Notes: generated by a model not told the origin, from the letters alone. Positions 44,920-54,622 are shown, counted from the first letter of the stretch. The stretch is DNA of 64,000 bases from UBA1014 sp964344035 (GCA_964344035.1 CAYFLK010000001.1:1-64000); one strand, 5' to 3'. A program made the numbers and translations.

Positions 44920-45774
44920 TCATGCTTTGTTCCGCATTGTGGCCGTGTTCCTGAAGAAAAATATGATCAGCCCAACGAAAATAAACTGCCGGCAGAACCC
45001 GATAAAAACCTGATCTACCAGCAACAGCGGTTCAAGTTGCTGAAAATTGGCGAATGCCGGCGCAAACTCTCCGAGAACAAATGCCAGAGAACCTATTACA
45101 ACAACCTGTTCTACTATGCCGCGAAGAAAAACTATACATACCGACCAAACGAGCATGGTTAAAATCATTCCATAAAGCGCAAGCAGCAGTATTTTAGCTG
45201 ATGCCGGCATTGGCGGAAGGTTTAGAAACTCCTGGGTCCGCTCCAATAATCCGGTTGATATCCAGGTTTCGTCGAGCCATGCCTGCAATCCCAGGAACAG
45301 TCCGACATATGCCGCTGAACACGCCGCCAGTTTAATAATCGACAACGGGTTAATTTGTGCAAACAGCCTGCGTTTCAATAATCCCAAACCGACCTGATTT
45401 TTGGCCGGTGGAAGAAGAACGGTTGCCAAAACCGCCATGAAAAGGGCGGCGCCTGTCTCGGCCCACCAGTTTTGCCAGTAAGCGGTATACATGGGGTTGC
45501 CCCAGACAATGTGCAGCACGATTTTTCCGGGGGATCCCATCACAAACAGGATCAGTGAAATCATCACGAAACCGGCAAAACGTTGCCAATAAATCATTTT
45601 TGCCAGAGGACGCAAGGCAAAACCGAGCAGTACTCCCGCCAGAAACTGCATCATGAACTCCCGTTCGGATGCCATTGGCGCTTCCAGCATTTTGAGCAGT
45701 AGTATTTTAGCGATGGCATAACCTGCCCCCATTGAAGTCGGGGCCAGATATTTTCCTAACCCGGATTGCAGCAT
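44920..45774 (-). CDS. Multi-pass membrane protein of unknown function
   Basis: A 284-residue protein with about eight hydrophobic segments, for example FAGFVMISLILFVMG, AALFMAVLATVLLPP, IIKLAACSAAYVGLFLGLQAW, ILLLALYGMILTMLVWSVC and FCRQFIFVGLIIFFFR at the C-terminus. I find no transporter signature. It lies 43 bases downstream of the aminotransferase start region on the same strand and is divergent from folP. Confidence 0.55.
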   Translation of the reverse strand: MLQSGLGKYLAPTSMGAGYAIAKILLLKMLEAPMASEREFMMQFLAGVLLGFALRPLAKMIYWQRFAGFVMISLILFVMGSPGKIVLHIVWGNPMYTAYWQNWWAETGAALFMAVLATVLLPPAKNQVGLGLLKRRLFAQINPLSIIKLAACSAAYVGLFLGLQAWLDETWISTGLLERTQEFLNLPPMPASAKILLLALYGMILTMLVWSVCIVFLRGIVEQVVVIGSLAFVLGEFAPAFANFQQLEPLLLVDQVFIGFCRQFIFVGLIIFFFRNTATMRNKA

Positions 45775-45872
45775 GCAGAAAATAGGATTGACGATTGCCT
45801 GTTTCGCAATAAAACTGAACAGTCTATTTCACTGGGAATCAGCGAAAAAAACAATCCCGCTGCTGTAGGAAG

Positions 45873-46748
45873 ATGAATTCCCCCGAATCATCCTATGAAT
45901 TGACATCCGGAAACAGGACGCTTTCACTGCGGCGTCCTCGGTTAATGGGGGTTCTTAATGTGACTCCGGATTCTTTTTCTGATGGCGGAAAGTATTTAAA
46001 TCCTGATTCAGCGCTGATCCACGCCCGCGGGATGATCACCGAGGGAGCAGACTGGATTGATGTCGGCGGTGAATCTTCCGGTCCGGACAGCAAGGATGTT
46101 CCCGCGGAAGAAGAATGGAAACGTGTGGCGCCTGTAATTATAGGCATTCGCAGGGAAAGCGACATCTGGCTTTCGATTGACACTTGGAAGGCTGAGGTGG
46201 CGCGCCGTGCGCTTCAAGAGGGGGTTGACACTGTCAACGATGTGACCGCACTGCGTGGGGACCCGGATATGGCATCCGTACTGGCCGGTTACCACGCCTC
46301 AGTGGTTTTGATGTACTCCAAGGACTCTTCCGCGCGTACTACACGCAAATGCGTGAAATACGCTGACGTGATGATCTCACACAGGAAATTCTTCTCAGAA
46401 CGGTTGCATGTCGCTGAATCACGGGGCATTCACCGGGACAGAATTTTGCTCGATCCCGGGATGGGTTTTTTTGTAAGCGGTGAGTCCGCGTATAGTTTTG
46501 AAATTGTCCGCAGGCTTAACGAACTGAAAGATTTCGGATTGCCCCTTGTTCTCGGGCCGTCCCGTAAATCGTTTCTTGCCACGGTCACTTCGGGGAAAGA
46601 ACTAGGTATTAAGGAAAGGGATGCTGCATGCGCGGCTGTTTCCAGTGTTGCCGTTTTGAATGGGATTCGGGTGTTGAGAATGCATGATGTCCGTCAAGGC
46701 AGGCAATTGCTTGACACATTGTCGATTTTGTCTGAAAAGGCGGTTTGA
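45873..46748 (+). CDS. folP: Dihydropteroate synthase FolP
   Basis: A 291-residue TIM barrel with LMGVLNVTPDSFSDGGKYL (strand 1, residues about 25-45), GADWIDVGGESS, the DTWKAEVA site, and GPSRKSFL (substrate and pterin binding). It joins 6-hydroxymethyl-dihydropterin pyrophosphate to p-aminobenzoate. The usual HMQG segment after strand 5 is replaced by VVLMYSKDSSARTT, a rarer variant that may alter the active-site loop. The start has no strong ribosome site. Confidence 0.9.
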   Translation: MNSPESSYELTSGNRTLSLRRPRLMGVLNVTPDSFSDGGKYLNPDSALIHARGMITEGADWIDVGGESSGPDSKDVPAEEEWKRVAPVIIGIRRESDIWLSIDTWKAEVARRALQEGVDTVNDVTALRGDPDMASVLAGYHASVVLMYSKDSSARTTRKCVKYADVMISHRKFFSERLHVAESRGIHRDRILLDPGMGFFVSGESAYSFEIVRRLNELKDFGLPLVLGPSRKSFLATVTSGKELGIKERDAACAAVSSVAVLNGIRVLRMHDVRQGRQLLDTLSILSEKAV

Positions 46749-46771
46749 ATGACGGAGATTATGGCTGGAAG

Positions 46772-48013
46772 TCAGAATGTATGCTGGTAGGATATTTGTC
46801 CACCGTCCCAGATGACACGGAAGAATTCATCCAAATCCGTGGTGAATTCGTCAATATTCCAGGTTGTAGAAAACACCAAATCCGCTTCATCGTTCAAATG
46901 CGAAAGCACCCAGCTAACACGCAGCGCGGACTCAACGCGGCGTGTACGCAGGTCTTCAACAGAGGAGGCGATGTAATCAGTCGCTTGTTCAGTATCACCG
47001 ATGTAGAAACCATATTCCCAGCCGGTGTTCGCGGATAGCTTGTGAATGAGAATGCCGTAAAGCTGGAGAGTCCAGAGATGGTAATCATAACTTTCTTCAT
47101 CGCTTTGATGCTGGCGGAAAAGGTTCCGGATTCGATCCTCCCTGACTCCGATGGTTGCGTGCAGGCTTTCATTATAGGGCTGCAGCCAGTAAAAATCGGC
47201 GGAGTGGTATATCATCTGTTGAGCGCGGTTGTCTTCCTTCACACTGGAAAGGGGAGTTTCGCGGCTCTTGTGAAAGTTAAAGCTCTGCCAGGTGACTCCC
47301 ACCAAGGCGCGGTCTCGAAAATGGTAATCCAGCACTCCCCGTGCTTCATTTCCAAGGTGGGTGAATGTCAATCCTTCAGTGGGAAAAACCTGTTTAAGGG
47401 GATAATCTTTCTGCAAGCGGATGCGTGAGCGCCATGGCCCAAGCAGCACTGCCGCTTCGAGGATGTCTTCGACGGGGTGCGGATCATAATAGGAGTCATC
47501 GTAGAAGTTTTTTTCATTATAAAACAGGTCCTGGCTGATTTGCTGTAATCGCAGGTAATTCCATGGACGTCGACCAAGGGTGAGAGCCCCCCCTTGATCG
47601 GCGTAACGTTTGTCATATTCAGGCATGCCCACGAAAGAGAGGCCAAGCATATTGAAAGGACGCCACTCTACATCGATCAGGTAACGAAACGGTTTTATGA
47701 AGAAAAATTCATCTTGCAAAAAGTGCAACCCCACCGATGCGCCGGGGGTGATTTCTTTGTGGAATTTTATCTCAAGGTAATTGTAAAGCAGGTCCAGTCC
47801 AATGCTGCCGCCGCTTGAACGCCAGCCGTTATCGCTGGCATACCATTCCTCCTCTTGCAGTTTATGAAATTGATATTCTTTCAAGTCGAGAAAGTTTTCC
47901 TGCATGTGATACGAAGGATTAATCCGGCGCACATCATCAAATGCTCGCACGTACTGCATGCAACCGGCCGCGAGTATCAGGCAAAAGGTCTTGTAAATCT
48001 GCTTCAACCGCAT
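46772..48013 (-). CDS. Putative outer-membrane beta-barrel protein
   Basis: A 413-residue protein with a signal sequence and a lipobox-like LAAGC (Cys18), a long stretch of alternating amphipathic residues typical of beta strands (GLDLLYNYLEIKFHK, HSADFYWLQPYNESLHATIGV, GILIHKLSANTGWEYGFYIGD) and a C-terminal phenylalanine, the outer-membrane assembly signal. No known family was recognised. It converges on folP with 23 bases between the ends and its start is 70 bases from the divergent HEAT/TPR gene. Confidence 0.6.
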   Translation of the reverse strand: MRLKQIYKTFCLILAAGCMQYVRAFDDVRRINPSYHMQENFLDLKEYQFHKLQEEEWYASDNGWRSSGGSIGLDLLYNYLEIKFHKEITPGASVGLHFLQDEFFFIKPFRYLIDVEWRPFNMLGLSFVGMPEYDKRYADQGGALTLGRRPWNYLRLQQISQDLFYNEKNFYDDSYYDPHPVEDILEAAVLLGPWRSRIRLQKDYPLKQVFPTEGLTFTHLGNEARGVLDYHFRDRALVGVTWQSFNFHKSRETPLSSVKEDNRAQQMIYHSADFYWLQPYNESLHATIGVREDRIRNLFRQHQSDEESYDYHLWTLQLYGILIHKLSANTGWEYGFYIGDTEQATDYIASSVEDLRTRRVESALRVSWVLSHLNDEADLVFSTTWNIDEFTTDLDEFFRVIWDGGQISYQHTF

Positions 48014-48082
48014 GCTGCTTCACCAGTTTCAAGGAAAGTCCAAACGCTAACGGGTTTGTATAGCATTGAGAATAGGTAGTGC

Positions 48083-50350
48083 ATGGAAATTCTCAAGCTT
48101 GACAAGCTGCTGAAACTGCTGAAATCAGATTCTCACCGGTTGAGGATGTGGGCCGCGTATCAGCTGCTTGAAAATCACCAGCATCAGGCAGAAGTTTTTG
48201 TCGGACAGATGCTTGAGACCGAAGATGAAGAAATTCGTGAACCAGCTGTGTACCTTGCAGGGAAGATGGCGCTGGAAAGGTATAGTTTCACTCTACTCGG
48301 TCTCTTCCAACGCACCGACGGAGCGATGAAGCATGCATGCGCAATCGCCCTCTCCTCCCTGCAGCCCGAACCGTTTCAAAAACTGCTGTGGCGTTGGCTG
48401 CAGGAACTTCTTTCCTCGGATGAACTGAAAATTCCGGATTTGCAATGCGCAGCATCGTGCTGGCTGGAACTGAACGCTGATCAGGGATGGGGGCAACTGG
48501 AACAGCTCCTTTCAGTGCAATACGACAACCACATCAAGTCGCTTTGTGTTTTCCAAAACCTCTGCGCGCGTGCGACTGATCCGATGCAGTTTTTGATGCT
48601 GGTCAGGCATTATGCACACTACCGCAGACATTTCACTGATCCCCAGTTCGTACAGCATTTAGTTGATGCTTTTGAAAATCCTGAACTGCTACGTTTTGTG
48701 CAGGCAAAGGAGATGGGGGGAGACAGCTACCGGTCAGTCTTCCTGGATGCCGCGCAAGTGATGGGAATGAAAGTTTCCCTGGAAACAGAACGGCGGTTAC
48801 AGGCAGTTGACCGGATAAACCGGGAGGGAAGGCAGCATGCGGTACCCGAGTCACTTATCGAGGTGATGCGATCCCTGATACCGGAAGATAAAGATTTTGA
48901 GTCGATCGAAATGTCAGTCCTGCTGGGATTTCATGAGGATATTTCAGGCGAGTGGGATTCCACAATTGTGCGAACGCAGGAACTTGAACTGCTGCTTCTG
49001 CATTCGCTTCCTCTGAACTGGTGTGTGCGCCAACTGGAATCAAGGATCCTGGTTGATCCATCAAAAGAGCGTGAACAACTTGAACGTCTTTTTTCATCCC
49101 CCCTGCTGCGTGAGGAGTTCCGTGATAAATGCATTCGGAATCTGGCCGCAGAAACCGGACAGTCCGGAATGCAACCACAGCTGCTTGAGGATAAATCCGG
49201 AGTGTCACATGATCCAAAATATGTGCTGTGGATGCTGCCTTCCGGACTGCCATCCCCGGTTGTGTGTGCCTATCCCGCCATGTTGCCCAAGCCCTGGCAA
49301 CATGAGATACCTCAGTTGATGCCGGCTCTGGTAGAGCAGTATAAAAAACAATTTCAGCAACTGGCCAAATCAGGTCTGCATGAACACCTGGACTATGCAT
49401 TGGAACTTTTTGTCAGGTTCCCCGATGTGGAGATCATGGATCTGCTGCTCAGAAATTTCAATCTGCTGATCAACCAGCATTTCCCGTTTTTTTTCGATTT
49501 CATAGAAAAACTTCCGGATCCAAGGTTTGTTGATAAACTGCAGGATCATTACCGTGAAGGAGAAACCACTGTCGCGCAGCTGTTATATTTATTGTGCACC
49601 ATCCATGAGTTGCCGATTCCCGAGCATGAGGAATTTCCGGAACCCGACCCGGTTCAGCGCGGCCTTCCCCAGGTTAGGATTTTTTGCAGCAAATGCCGAG
49701 CGTCATACCACTATCAGTTACAGGTGCTTTATTTTGATGAGGAAGCCATTGAACAGCGAAAGCCGTTCTCCAATAACGATCTTTGGACTCCTGAGGTAAT
49801 ACTGTGTAAAAATTGCGGAGTGGAGCTGGAATTGCAAACTGATTCAGGTTATCGAGCAGCTTTGTATACCGAAATGCTGACCAAGCAGCTTTTGAAATTA
49901 ACGGAAGAGGAACATCAACGACTGGCAGCAGTCAAACCGCTGAAATTTCCTAAATATCTGAAGCGTAAAATAAATCCCGCGATGTTTATCTCCCGCTATT
50001 TGCGGGAATCAAAGGTAAAACGGCTTTCCTCTGAGGAAAAGGGGCAGTTGCTGCTTGAACTGGGAAAATTCAAATTGCAGTTGAACGAGCTTGAACGTGC
50101 AGAGGAAGCACTTCAACAGAGTTTGAAATTGGCCAAAAACACTTCAGCAGCCCTTTTTTTTCTGGGAGTGATTGCATACCGAAATAAGAACTTGTACGAG
50201 GCCAGGCTGCATTTTTCCAGGCTGGTTCAAAGTACGAATCCGCAGGAATACGATTTCGAGGATGAAAACCTGCACCAGATGGCTGTGCATTACCTGGAAA
50301 TCCTGGAGCGCAAGGATTTCAAACGTTCCAGTTTCAAGTTAATTCAATGA
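48083..50350 (+). CDS. Large HEAT-repeat / zinc-ribbon / TPR protein
   Basis: A 755-residue cytosolic protein of repeats. Residues 1-130 look like HEAT or armadillo helices (DSHRLRMWAAYQLLE, EEIREPAVYLAGKMAL); the middle is helical and unassigned; a zinc ribbon has Cys535-x2-Cys538 (CSKC) and Cys575-x2-Cys578 (CKNC); the C-terminus has two or three TPR units (LLLELGKFKLQLNELERAEEAL, ALFFLGVIAYRNKNLYEARLHF). It probably acts as a protein-binding scaffold. It ends 2 bases from the convergent ABC transporter stop, and I know no close relative. Confidence 0.7.
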   Translation: MEILKLDKLLKLLKSDSHRLRMWAAYQLLENHQHQAEVFVGQMLETEDEEIREPAVYLAGKMALERYSFTLLGLFQRTDGAMKHACAIALSSLQPEPFQKLLWRWLQELLSSDELKIPDLQCAASCWLELNADQGWGQLEQLLSVQYDNHIKSLCVFQNLCARATDPMQFLMLVRHYAHYRRHFTDPQFVQHLVDAFENPELLRFVQAKEMGGDSYRSVFLDAAQVMGMKVSLETERRLQAVDRINREGRQHAVPESLIEVMRSLIPEDKDFESIEMSVLLGFHEDISGEWDSTIVRTQELELLLLHSLPLNWCVRQLESRILVDPSKEREQLERLFSSPLLREEFRDKCIRNLAAETGQSGMQPQLLEDKSGVSHDPKYVLWMLPSGLPSPVVCAYPAMLPKPWQHEIPQLMPALVEQYKKQFQQLAKSGLHEHLDYALELFVRFPDVEIMDLLLRNFNLLINQHFPFFFDFIEKLPDPRFVDKLQDHYREGETTVAQLLYLLCTIHELPIPEHEEFPEPDPVQRGLPQVRIFCSKCRASYHYQLQVLYFDEEAIEQRKPFSNNDLWTPEVILCKNCGVELELQTDSGYRAALYTEMLTKQLLKLTEEEHQRLAAVKPLKFPKYLKRKINPAMFISRYLRESKVKRLSSEEKGQLLLELGKFKLQLNELERAEEALQQSLKLAKNTSAALFFLGVIAYRNKNLYEARLHFSRLVQSTNPQEYDFEDENLHQMAVHYLEILERKDFKRSSFKLIQ

Positions 50351-50351
50351 A

Positions 50352-52286
50352 CTACCTGAGGTCGGCCTCTGATTCTGAACTCTGAAGTTTCCGGATAAGC
50401 CCAGCGTACACCCCTTCGATTTGCATAAGCGCCTCATGCTTCCCCCGCTCGATCACTTTCCCTTCTTCTACAACGAGAATCAGGTCCGAGTGCCTGATGG
50501 TGCTGAGGCGGTGAGCGATTGCAATGACGGTTTTGTCCCGGAATATCCTTTCAATTGCACGCTGGATCAATGATTCCGTGACGGAATCCACCGCGCTGGT
50601 TGCTTCGTCCAGCACAATCATTTCGCTCTTCCCTGCGATAGCTCTTGCAAACACCAGCAGCCGCCCTTCTCCGGCGGAGAGATTGCTGCCGTTTTGCGTG
50701 AGAATGTATTCAAACTTGCCTGGCAAACGTTCGATGAAACTGTCCGCGTATACGTATTTTGCCGCCTCCTTTATCTGCTCATGGGTAATGCCGGGGCGCT
50801 TGAGACTGATATTGAAACCGATTGATTCGGCGAACAGGAAAGAATCCTGCTGCATCAACGATATCATGTGGTTCAAATGGGATCGTGGGATTGTCGACAA
50901 TTCTATGCCATTCAGGCGGATGGAACCTTGATAATCCGTATACATCCTGGTCAGTATGCGGACGATTGTGGACTTTCCTGAACCGGTGGGCCCGACAATC
51001 GCGATGCGATTGCCTTTTTTCAAAGTGAAGGAAATGCCCTTCAACACCCATTCCGCTTCCTCGGAATAACGGAACCAGACATTTTCAAATACCAGTTCTT
51101 TAAACTGGCTGAAACTGTTTTCTGGTAAATAGTTTAGTTTTTTCGAGTTATTCCCGGTTTCGAAGTCCTCTGGCATCTCTCTAAAAAAACGGTATATATT
51201 TTCAAGCGAAGACAACCCGCGCTGGAATACGGAAATCTGCTGGGTAAACTCGCGGATGGGGATGAAAATACGGTTCAGGGTGTTGATGAATCCAACCAGG
51301 ATGCCGAGAGTGACCATTCCTTCGAGTATCCTTCCGGCTCCGTACCAGATCATCAAACCCAATGCTACTGAGATTACTCCTTCAATCACAGCAAACAGGG
51401 TTGCATCATAAAAATTAGAATGGTTTTGTGCGTGCAGGAACCTTCGCGTTTTATGCTTGAAACGCTTCTCCACCTTGTTTTCTGCTGCATAGAGCTGGAT
51501 CGTTTTCACCCCGTTCAGGCATTCTTGAAGATACCCCGTCGCTTCAGCCAGGGTTTCACGCGTGAGATTGTAGTGGAAGCGCAGTCTTCTGCGTAAAAAG
51601 CTGGTGATCAAGTAAACGGGGGGAATGATCAGCAGAACAACCAAAGTCAACCTCCAGCTCAGGGAAAACAGTAGGATAAGCAGCGCCGCGGTTTTCAGCA
51701 GATCGGTGATGACATTGAGTACGCCAACCGCCAAGGTGTCGTTCAATGCCTCCATGTCGGTGGTCACACGGGTCAGGACCACTCCGATCGGACGCTGGTC
51801 AAAAAAACTTCTTGGCAACCGCAGCACATGAGAAAAGAGGTCTGTGCGCAAGTTGCTGATTGTCAACTGTCCGGTTTTCTGTAGCGAGAAAGTATACAGC
51901 GAGTCAGCAAGGTATCCGGACAGCATGGTTAAGCCGAGAATTCCGGACATGAGGTACAGGCCTTCCCAGTCGCCTGGCATCACGTAATCGTCAATGATTC
52001 CGATTATCAACCAGGGGATCAGCAGAGTGGCCCCAACCGAAAAAGGAACAGTGCCTATCCCGAGGGCCAGCAGTTTCCAGTGTGGAGCCAGGTAGCGCAG
52101 GAAATACTTGAGGAGTTTCCAGTCACTGATTTTAAAAACAGGCGGGGGAAATACTGACGGTTCGGAACCCTCGACAGTCCACTGGCTGTTTCCTGGCTGC
52201 GTACCAAACTGCTCTTGTTCATTGTCATCAGGCTGTCGCAATTTAAAGGATGAAATACCTGCAGGATTGGCAGCTTGATCAGCCAT
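50352..52286 (-). CDS. ABC transporter, fused permease/ATPase (MsbA/multidrug exporter type)
   Basis: A 644-residue half-transporter, six membrane spans (about 65-360) and a nucleotide-binding domain with Walker A GPTGSGKST, Q-loop MQQDSFLF, signature LSAGEGR, Walker B MIVLDEATSAVD and AHRLSTI. The signature Ser-Ala-Gly-Glu-Gly is the form seen in lipid or multidrug exporters of this group. The start at 52286 is chosen because it has AAGGAAC and gives an 8-base overlap with the aminotransferase gene; an open frame continues to 52415, inside that gene. Confidence 0.85.
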   Translation of the reverse strand: MADQAANPAGISSFKLRQPDDNEQEQFGTQPGNSQWTVEGSEPSVFPPPVFKISDWKLLKYFLRYLAPHWKLLALGIGTVPFSVGATLLIPWLIIGIIDDYVMPGDWEGLYLMSGILGLTMLSGYLADSLYTFSLQKTGQLTISNLRTDLFSHVLRLPRSFFDQRPIGVVLTRVTTDMEALNDTLAVGVLNVITDLLKTAALLILLFSLSWRLTLVVLLIIPPVYLITSFLRRRLRFHYNLTRETLAEATGYLQECLNGVKTIQLYAAENKVEKRFKHKTRRFLHAQNHSNFYDATLFAVIEGVISVALGLMIWYGAGRILEGMVTLGILVGFINTLNRIFIPIREFTQQISVFQRGLSSLENIYRFFREMPEDFETGNNSKKLNYLPENSFSQFKELVFENVWFRYSEEAEWVLKGISFTLKKGNRIAIVGPTGSGKSTIVRILTRMYTDYQGSIRLNGIELSTIPRSHLNHMISLMQQDSFLFAESIGFNISLKRPGITHEQIKEAAKYVYADSFIERLPGKFEYILTQNGSNLSAGEGRLLVFARAIAGKSEMIVLDEATSAVDSVTESLIQRAIERIFRDKTVIAIAHRLSTIRHSDLILVVEEGKVIERGKHEALMQIEGVYAGLIRKLQSSESEADLR

Positions 52287-53565
52287 CAAGTTCCTTGATC
52301 CGCTTCCTGACTGATGCAAGCTGCACACAGAGGACGAAAACTCCCATAGCTTTTTCGACTTCATGCAGGGATGGGAATGTGGGGGCAAGACGGATATTGG
52401 AATCATGCGGATCAAGACCGTAGGGAAAAGTAGCGCCGGCAGGTGTGAGTTTTACTCCGGCTGCAGCGGCAAGGCTTACAATTTGAGCGGCCGTACCGGG
52501 TAGTGCATCGAAAGAAATGAAGTACCCTCCTTTGGGGTTACTCCATGTTCCCATTCCTTTGCCGTTCAGATTTTGCTCCAGGTGGTGTTGCACTGCCTTG
52601 AACTTAGGCGCCAGCAGCCGCGAGTGTTTGCGCATGTGAGCGCGCACGCCCGCAAGGTCTTTGAGGAAGCTGACGTGACGCTGCTGATTCAGTTTGTTTG
52701 GTCCAATCGTCATCACTCCCAGTCTTTTGCGGAAGTGTTCGAGGTTTTCGGGAGACGCGCCGATGAAGGAAATGCCCGCTCCAGCAAAAGTGATTTTGGA
52801 AGTCGAGGCGGTGAGAACCAGAGAATTCTCGGTGCCGTGGACACGGGCACGGTCCATTACGTTGTCCAGTTCCGGAGGTTGATCATCTAGATCATGGACG
52901 GCATAGGCGTTGTCCCACATAACCCGGAAATGTTTCCCCGCGATTTTCCCCAGCGCAGCTATCCTGTCAACTGTTTCCATGGAAAAAACATGTCCGGTTG
53001 GGTTGGAGTATTTGGGCACACACCACATTCCCTTGACTGAAGGATCTTTACTTGCCAAGGATTCGATTTGATCCAGATCGGGACCATATTGATTCCATCC
53101 GACGTTAATCATCCGGATTCCCAGTTCTTCACAAATCGTGAAATGCCGGTCATATCCGGGAACAAGGCAGAGAAATTTGATTTCTCCTTCGTCTTTCCAG
53201 GCGGTTCCTGCTCCAAGAGGACCATGATTAAAGGCATGCAGCATGTATAGGTACATCAGCGTAAGGCTGCTGTGATCCGCGGCCATCACTTCCTCGGTCC
53301 GGAGTCCAAGCAGTTGCGCTCCGAGCTGCCTGGCCGAAGGTATCCCGTTGATTCCTCCGTAATTTCGCAAATCTGTTCCGTCCTCCAACTGCATGTTTTC
53401 ATTCAGCAGACCTTCCATCTGTTCAGAAAGATCCAGTTGATCCGGACCCGGTTTGCCTCTGGTCAAATCGAGTTTTAACCCTGATTTTTGATAGTCAAGG
53501 AAACGTGAATAGAGCGCTTGTTCTCCGGACCGGAGCTGTTCCAGGTTCATGTTATTTAGTTCCAT
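52279..53565 (-). CDS. Aspartate-type aminotransferase (class I, Ig/MocR-like subgroup)
   Basis: A 428-residue PLP enzyme. LDLTRGKPGPDQLDLS near the N-terminus, YSNPTGHVFS and STSKITFAGAGISF with the PLP lysine are the marks of the Ig aspartate aminotransferase subgroup (Pfam PF12897). It would interconvert aspartate and oxaloacetate with glutamate and 2-oxoglutarate. A second ATG at 53550 is an equal start candidate. Its stop overlaps the exporter start. Confidence 0.87.
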   Translation of the reverse strand: MELNNMNLEQLRSGEQALYSRFLDYQKSGLKLDLTRGKPGPDQLDLSEQMEGLLNENMQLEDGTDLRNYGGINGIPSARQLGAQLLGLRTEEVMAADHSSLTLMYLYMLHAFNHGPLGAGTAWKDEGEIKFLCLVPGYDRHFTICEELGIRMINVGWNQYGPDLDQIESLASKDPSVKGMWCVPKYSNPTGHVFSMETVDRIAALGKIAGKHFRVMWDNAYAVHDLDDQPPELDNVMDRARVHGTENSLVLTASTSKITFAGAGISFIGASPENLEHFRKRLGVMTIGPNKLNQQRHVSFLKDLAGVRAHMRKHSRLLAPKFKAVQHHLEQNLNGKGMGTWSNPKGGYFISFDALPGTAAQIVSLAAAAGVKLTPAGATFPYGLDPHDSNIRLAPTFPSLHEVEKAMGVFVLCVQLASVRKRIKELDG

Positions 53566-53658
53566 CTTGATTCCATTGAGGTGAGGTTGAACAAATGAAT
53601 TGTGGAAGTTAATAAAAATAATGTATCCGTACCCGCAAAATTAAAGGCATGCGGAATG

Positions 53659-54513
53659 TCAGTTTATCATATCCAGTATCATATGACTCAATGGGCCGCC
53701 GTTGCCTAAAAAATCATAAAGTAGGGTGAAATGATTCCTCCCTGCCAGGGCATGATAAACCGGATTCAGGTCAAATTGCTTCAGTCGCTGTACATAGTCT
53801 TCTGATTGTCTGCGGAATTCCAGTGATTCATTTGCACCCACTACTACCAGAACCGGAATGCAGCATGAAGGCGGAATCTCCTGGGGACTGTTGCGCATGA
53901 CCTGGTCCCAGCTCAGTTGCAGTTTTGGTTGAAGCCAGGAGAAGGGAAATGGGCGCAGATCAAAAAGTCCGCTGATTGGACAAGCAGCGGTGATCAGGTT
54001 ATCCGGGAGTGCATAGTCCCGTTCCCATTCGGTCGTCAGCAGCATTGCCGCCAGATGACCGCCCGCTGAATGGCCTGAAACACTGATCCTGTTGGGGTCC
54101 CCTCCATATTGCTCAATATGATTAAAAACCCAGGCTGCCGCGGAACGGCATTGTCGGACGATTTCATCCAGGCTCACATCCGGGCACAAAGTGTAATTTA
54201 CATGCACAACAGTGATGCCATGGCCAACCAGCGCTTCGGAAACAAAAGCAAAATCCCGACAGGCAAATGAATGCCAATATCCTCCATGTATAAAAATGTG
54301 TACCGGTGTGTTTTTTGCTCTTCCGGGATATATGTCCACCACTTCCGCGCGGGTTGGGCCGTAGGGAATGCCGTCGACATGTTCAAGCACGTCCTGTACA
54401 CGGTTGTTCTCGTCAGCATACCTTTGCAGGATACTGTCGAAGTCTTTTACGGACAAACGGGGGTTATATTCCCGGTCAATTTGTTCCTGTGTCTGGAAAT
54501 CACGGTAAAGCAT
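53659..54513 (-). CDS. Alpha/beta hydrolase (kynurenine formamidase-like esterase)
   Basis: A 284-residue alpha/beta hydrolase. The oxyanion-hole motif is IHGGYW, and the nucleophile elbow is GHSAGGH; the acid is probably in GANESLEF and the histidine in GRNHF. HGGYW is typical of the BD-FAE and kynurenine formamidase group (N-formyl-kynurenine hydrolysis) though no kynureninase gene is nearby. The ATG at 54513 lies right at a MITE-like element, which replaces the normal 5' flank; no ribosome site remains. A TTG at 54549 inside the element opens the same frame. Confidence 0.8.
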   Translation of the reverse strand: MLYRDFQTQEQIDREYNPRLSVKDFDSILQRYADENNRVQDVLEHVDGIPYGPTRAEVVDIYPGRAKNTPVHIFIHGGYWHSFACRDFAFVSEALVGHGITVVHVNYTLCPDVSLDEIVRQCRSAAAWVFNHIEQYGGDPNRISVSGHSAGGHLAAMLLTTEWERDYALPDNLITAACPISGLFDLRPFPFSWLQPKLQLSWDQVMRNSPQEIPPSCCIPVLVVVGANESLEFRRQSEDYVQRLKQFDLNPVYHALAGRNHFTLLYDFLGNGGPLSHMILDMIN

Positions 54514-54622
54514 GTATGATGAACTCGTAAAAAGTCCCAAAACGCACAATTTCGTTCTCGTAACTCATTGAAATCATTAGATGTAAAAACCGGATTTCGA
54601 CTTTTTACGAAACCATCATGTA
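54513..54622. mobile_element. MITE-like element with 4-bp target duplication
   Basis: About 102 bases bounded by imperfect 20-bp inverted ends; the inner 12 bases TCGTAAAAAGTC (54525-54536) and GACTTTTTACGA (54599-54610) match perfectly. Both sides carry TGTA (54513-54516 and 54619-54622) as a direct repeat, read as target duplication. It has no ORF. It stands at the start codon of the hydrolase gene, between it and tsaB. Confidence 0.7.

Noticed and set aside
48855..49400. 181-residue frame on the minus strand within the HEAT/TPR gene
   Set aside because: Shadow of the plus-strand gene; no ribosome site and no recognisable domain.
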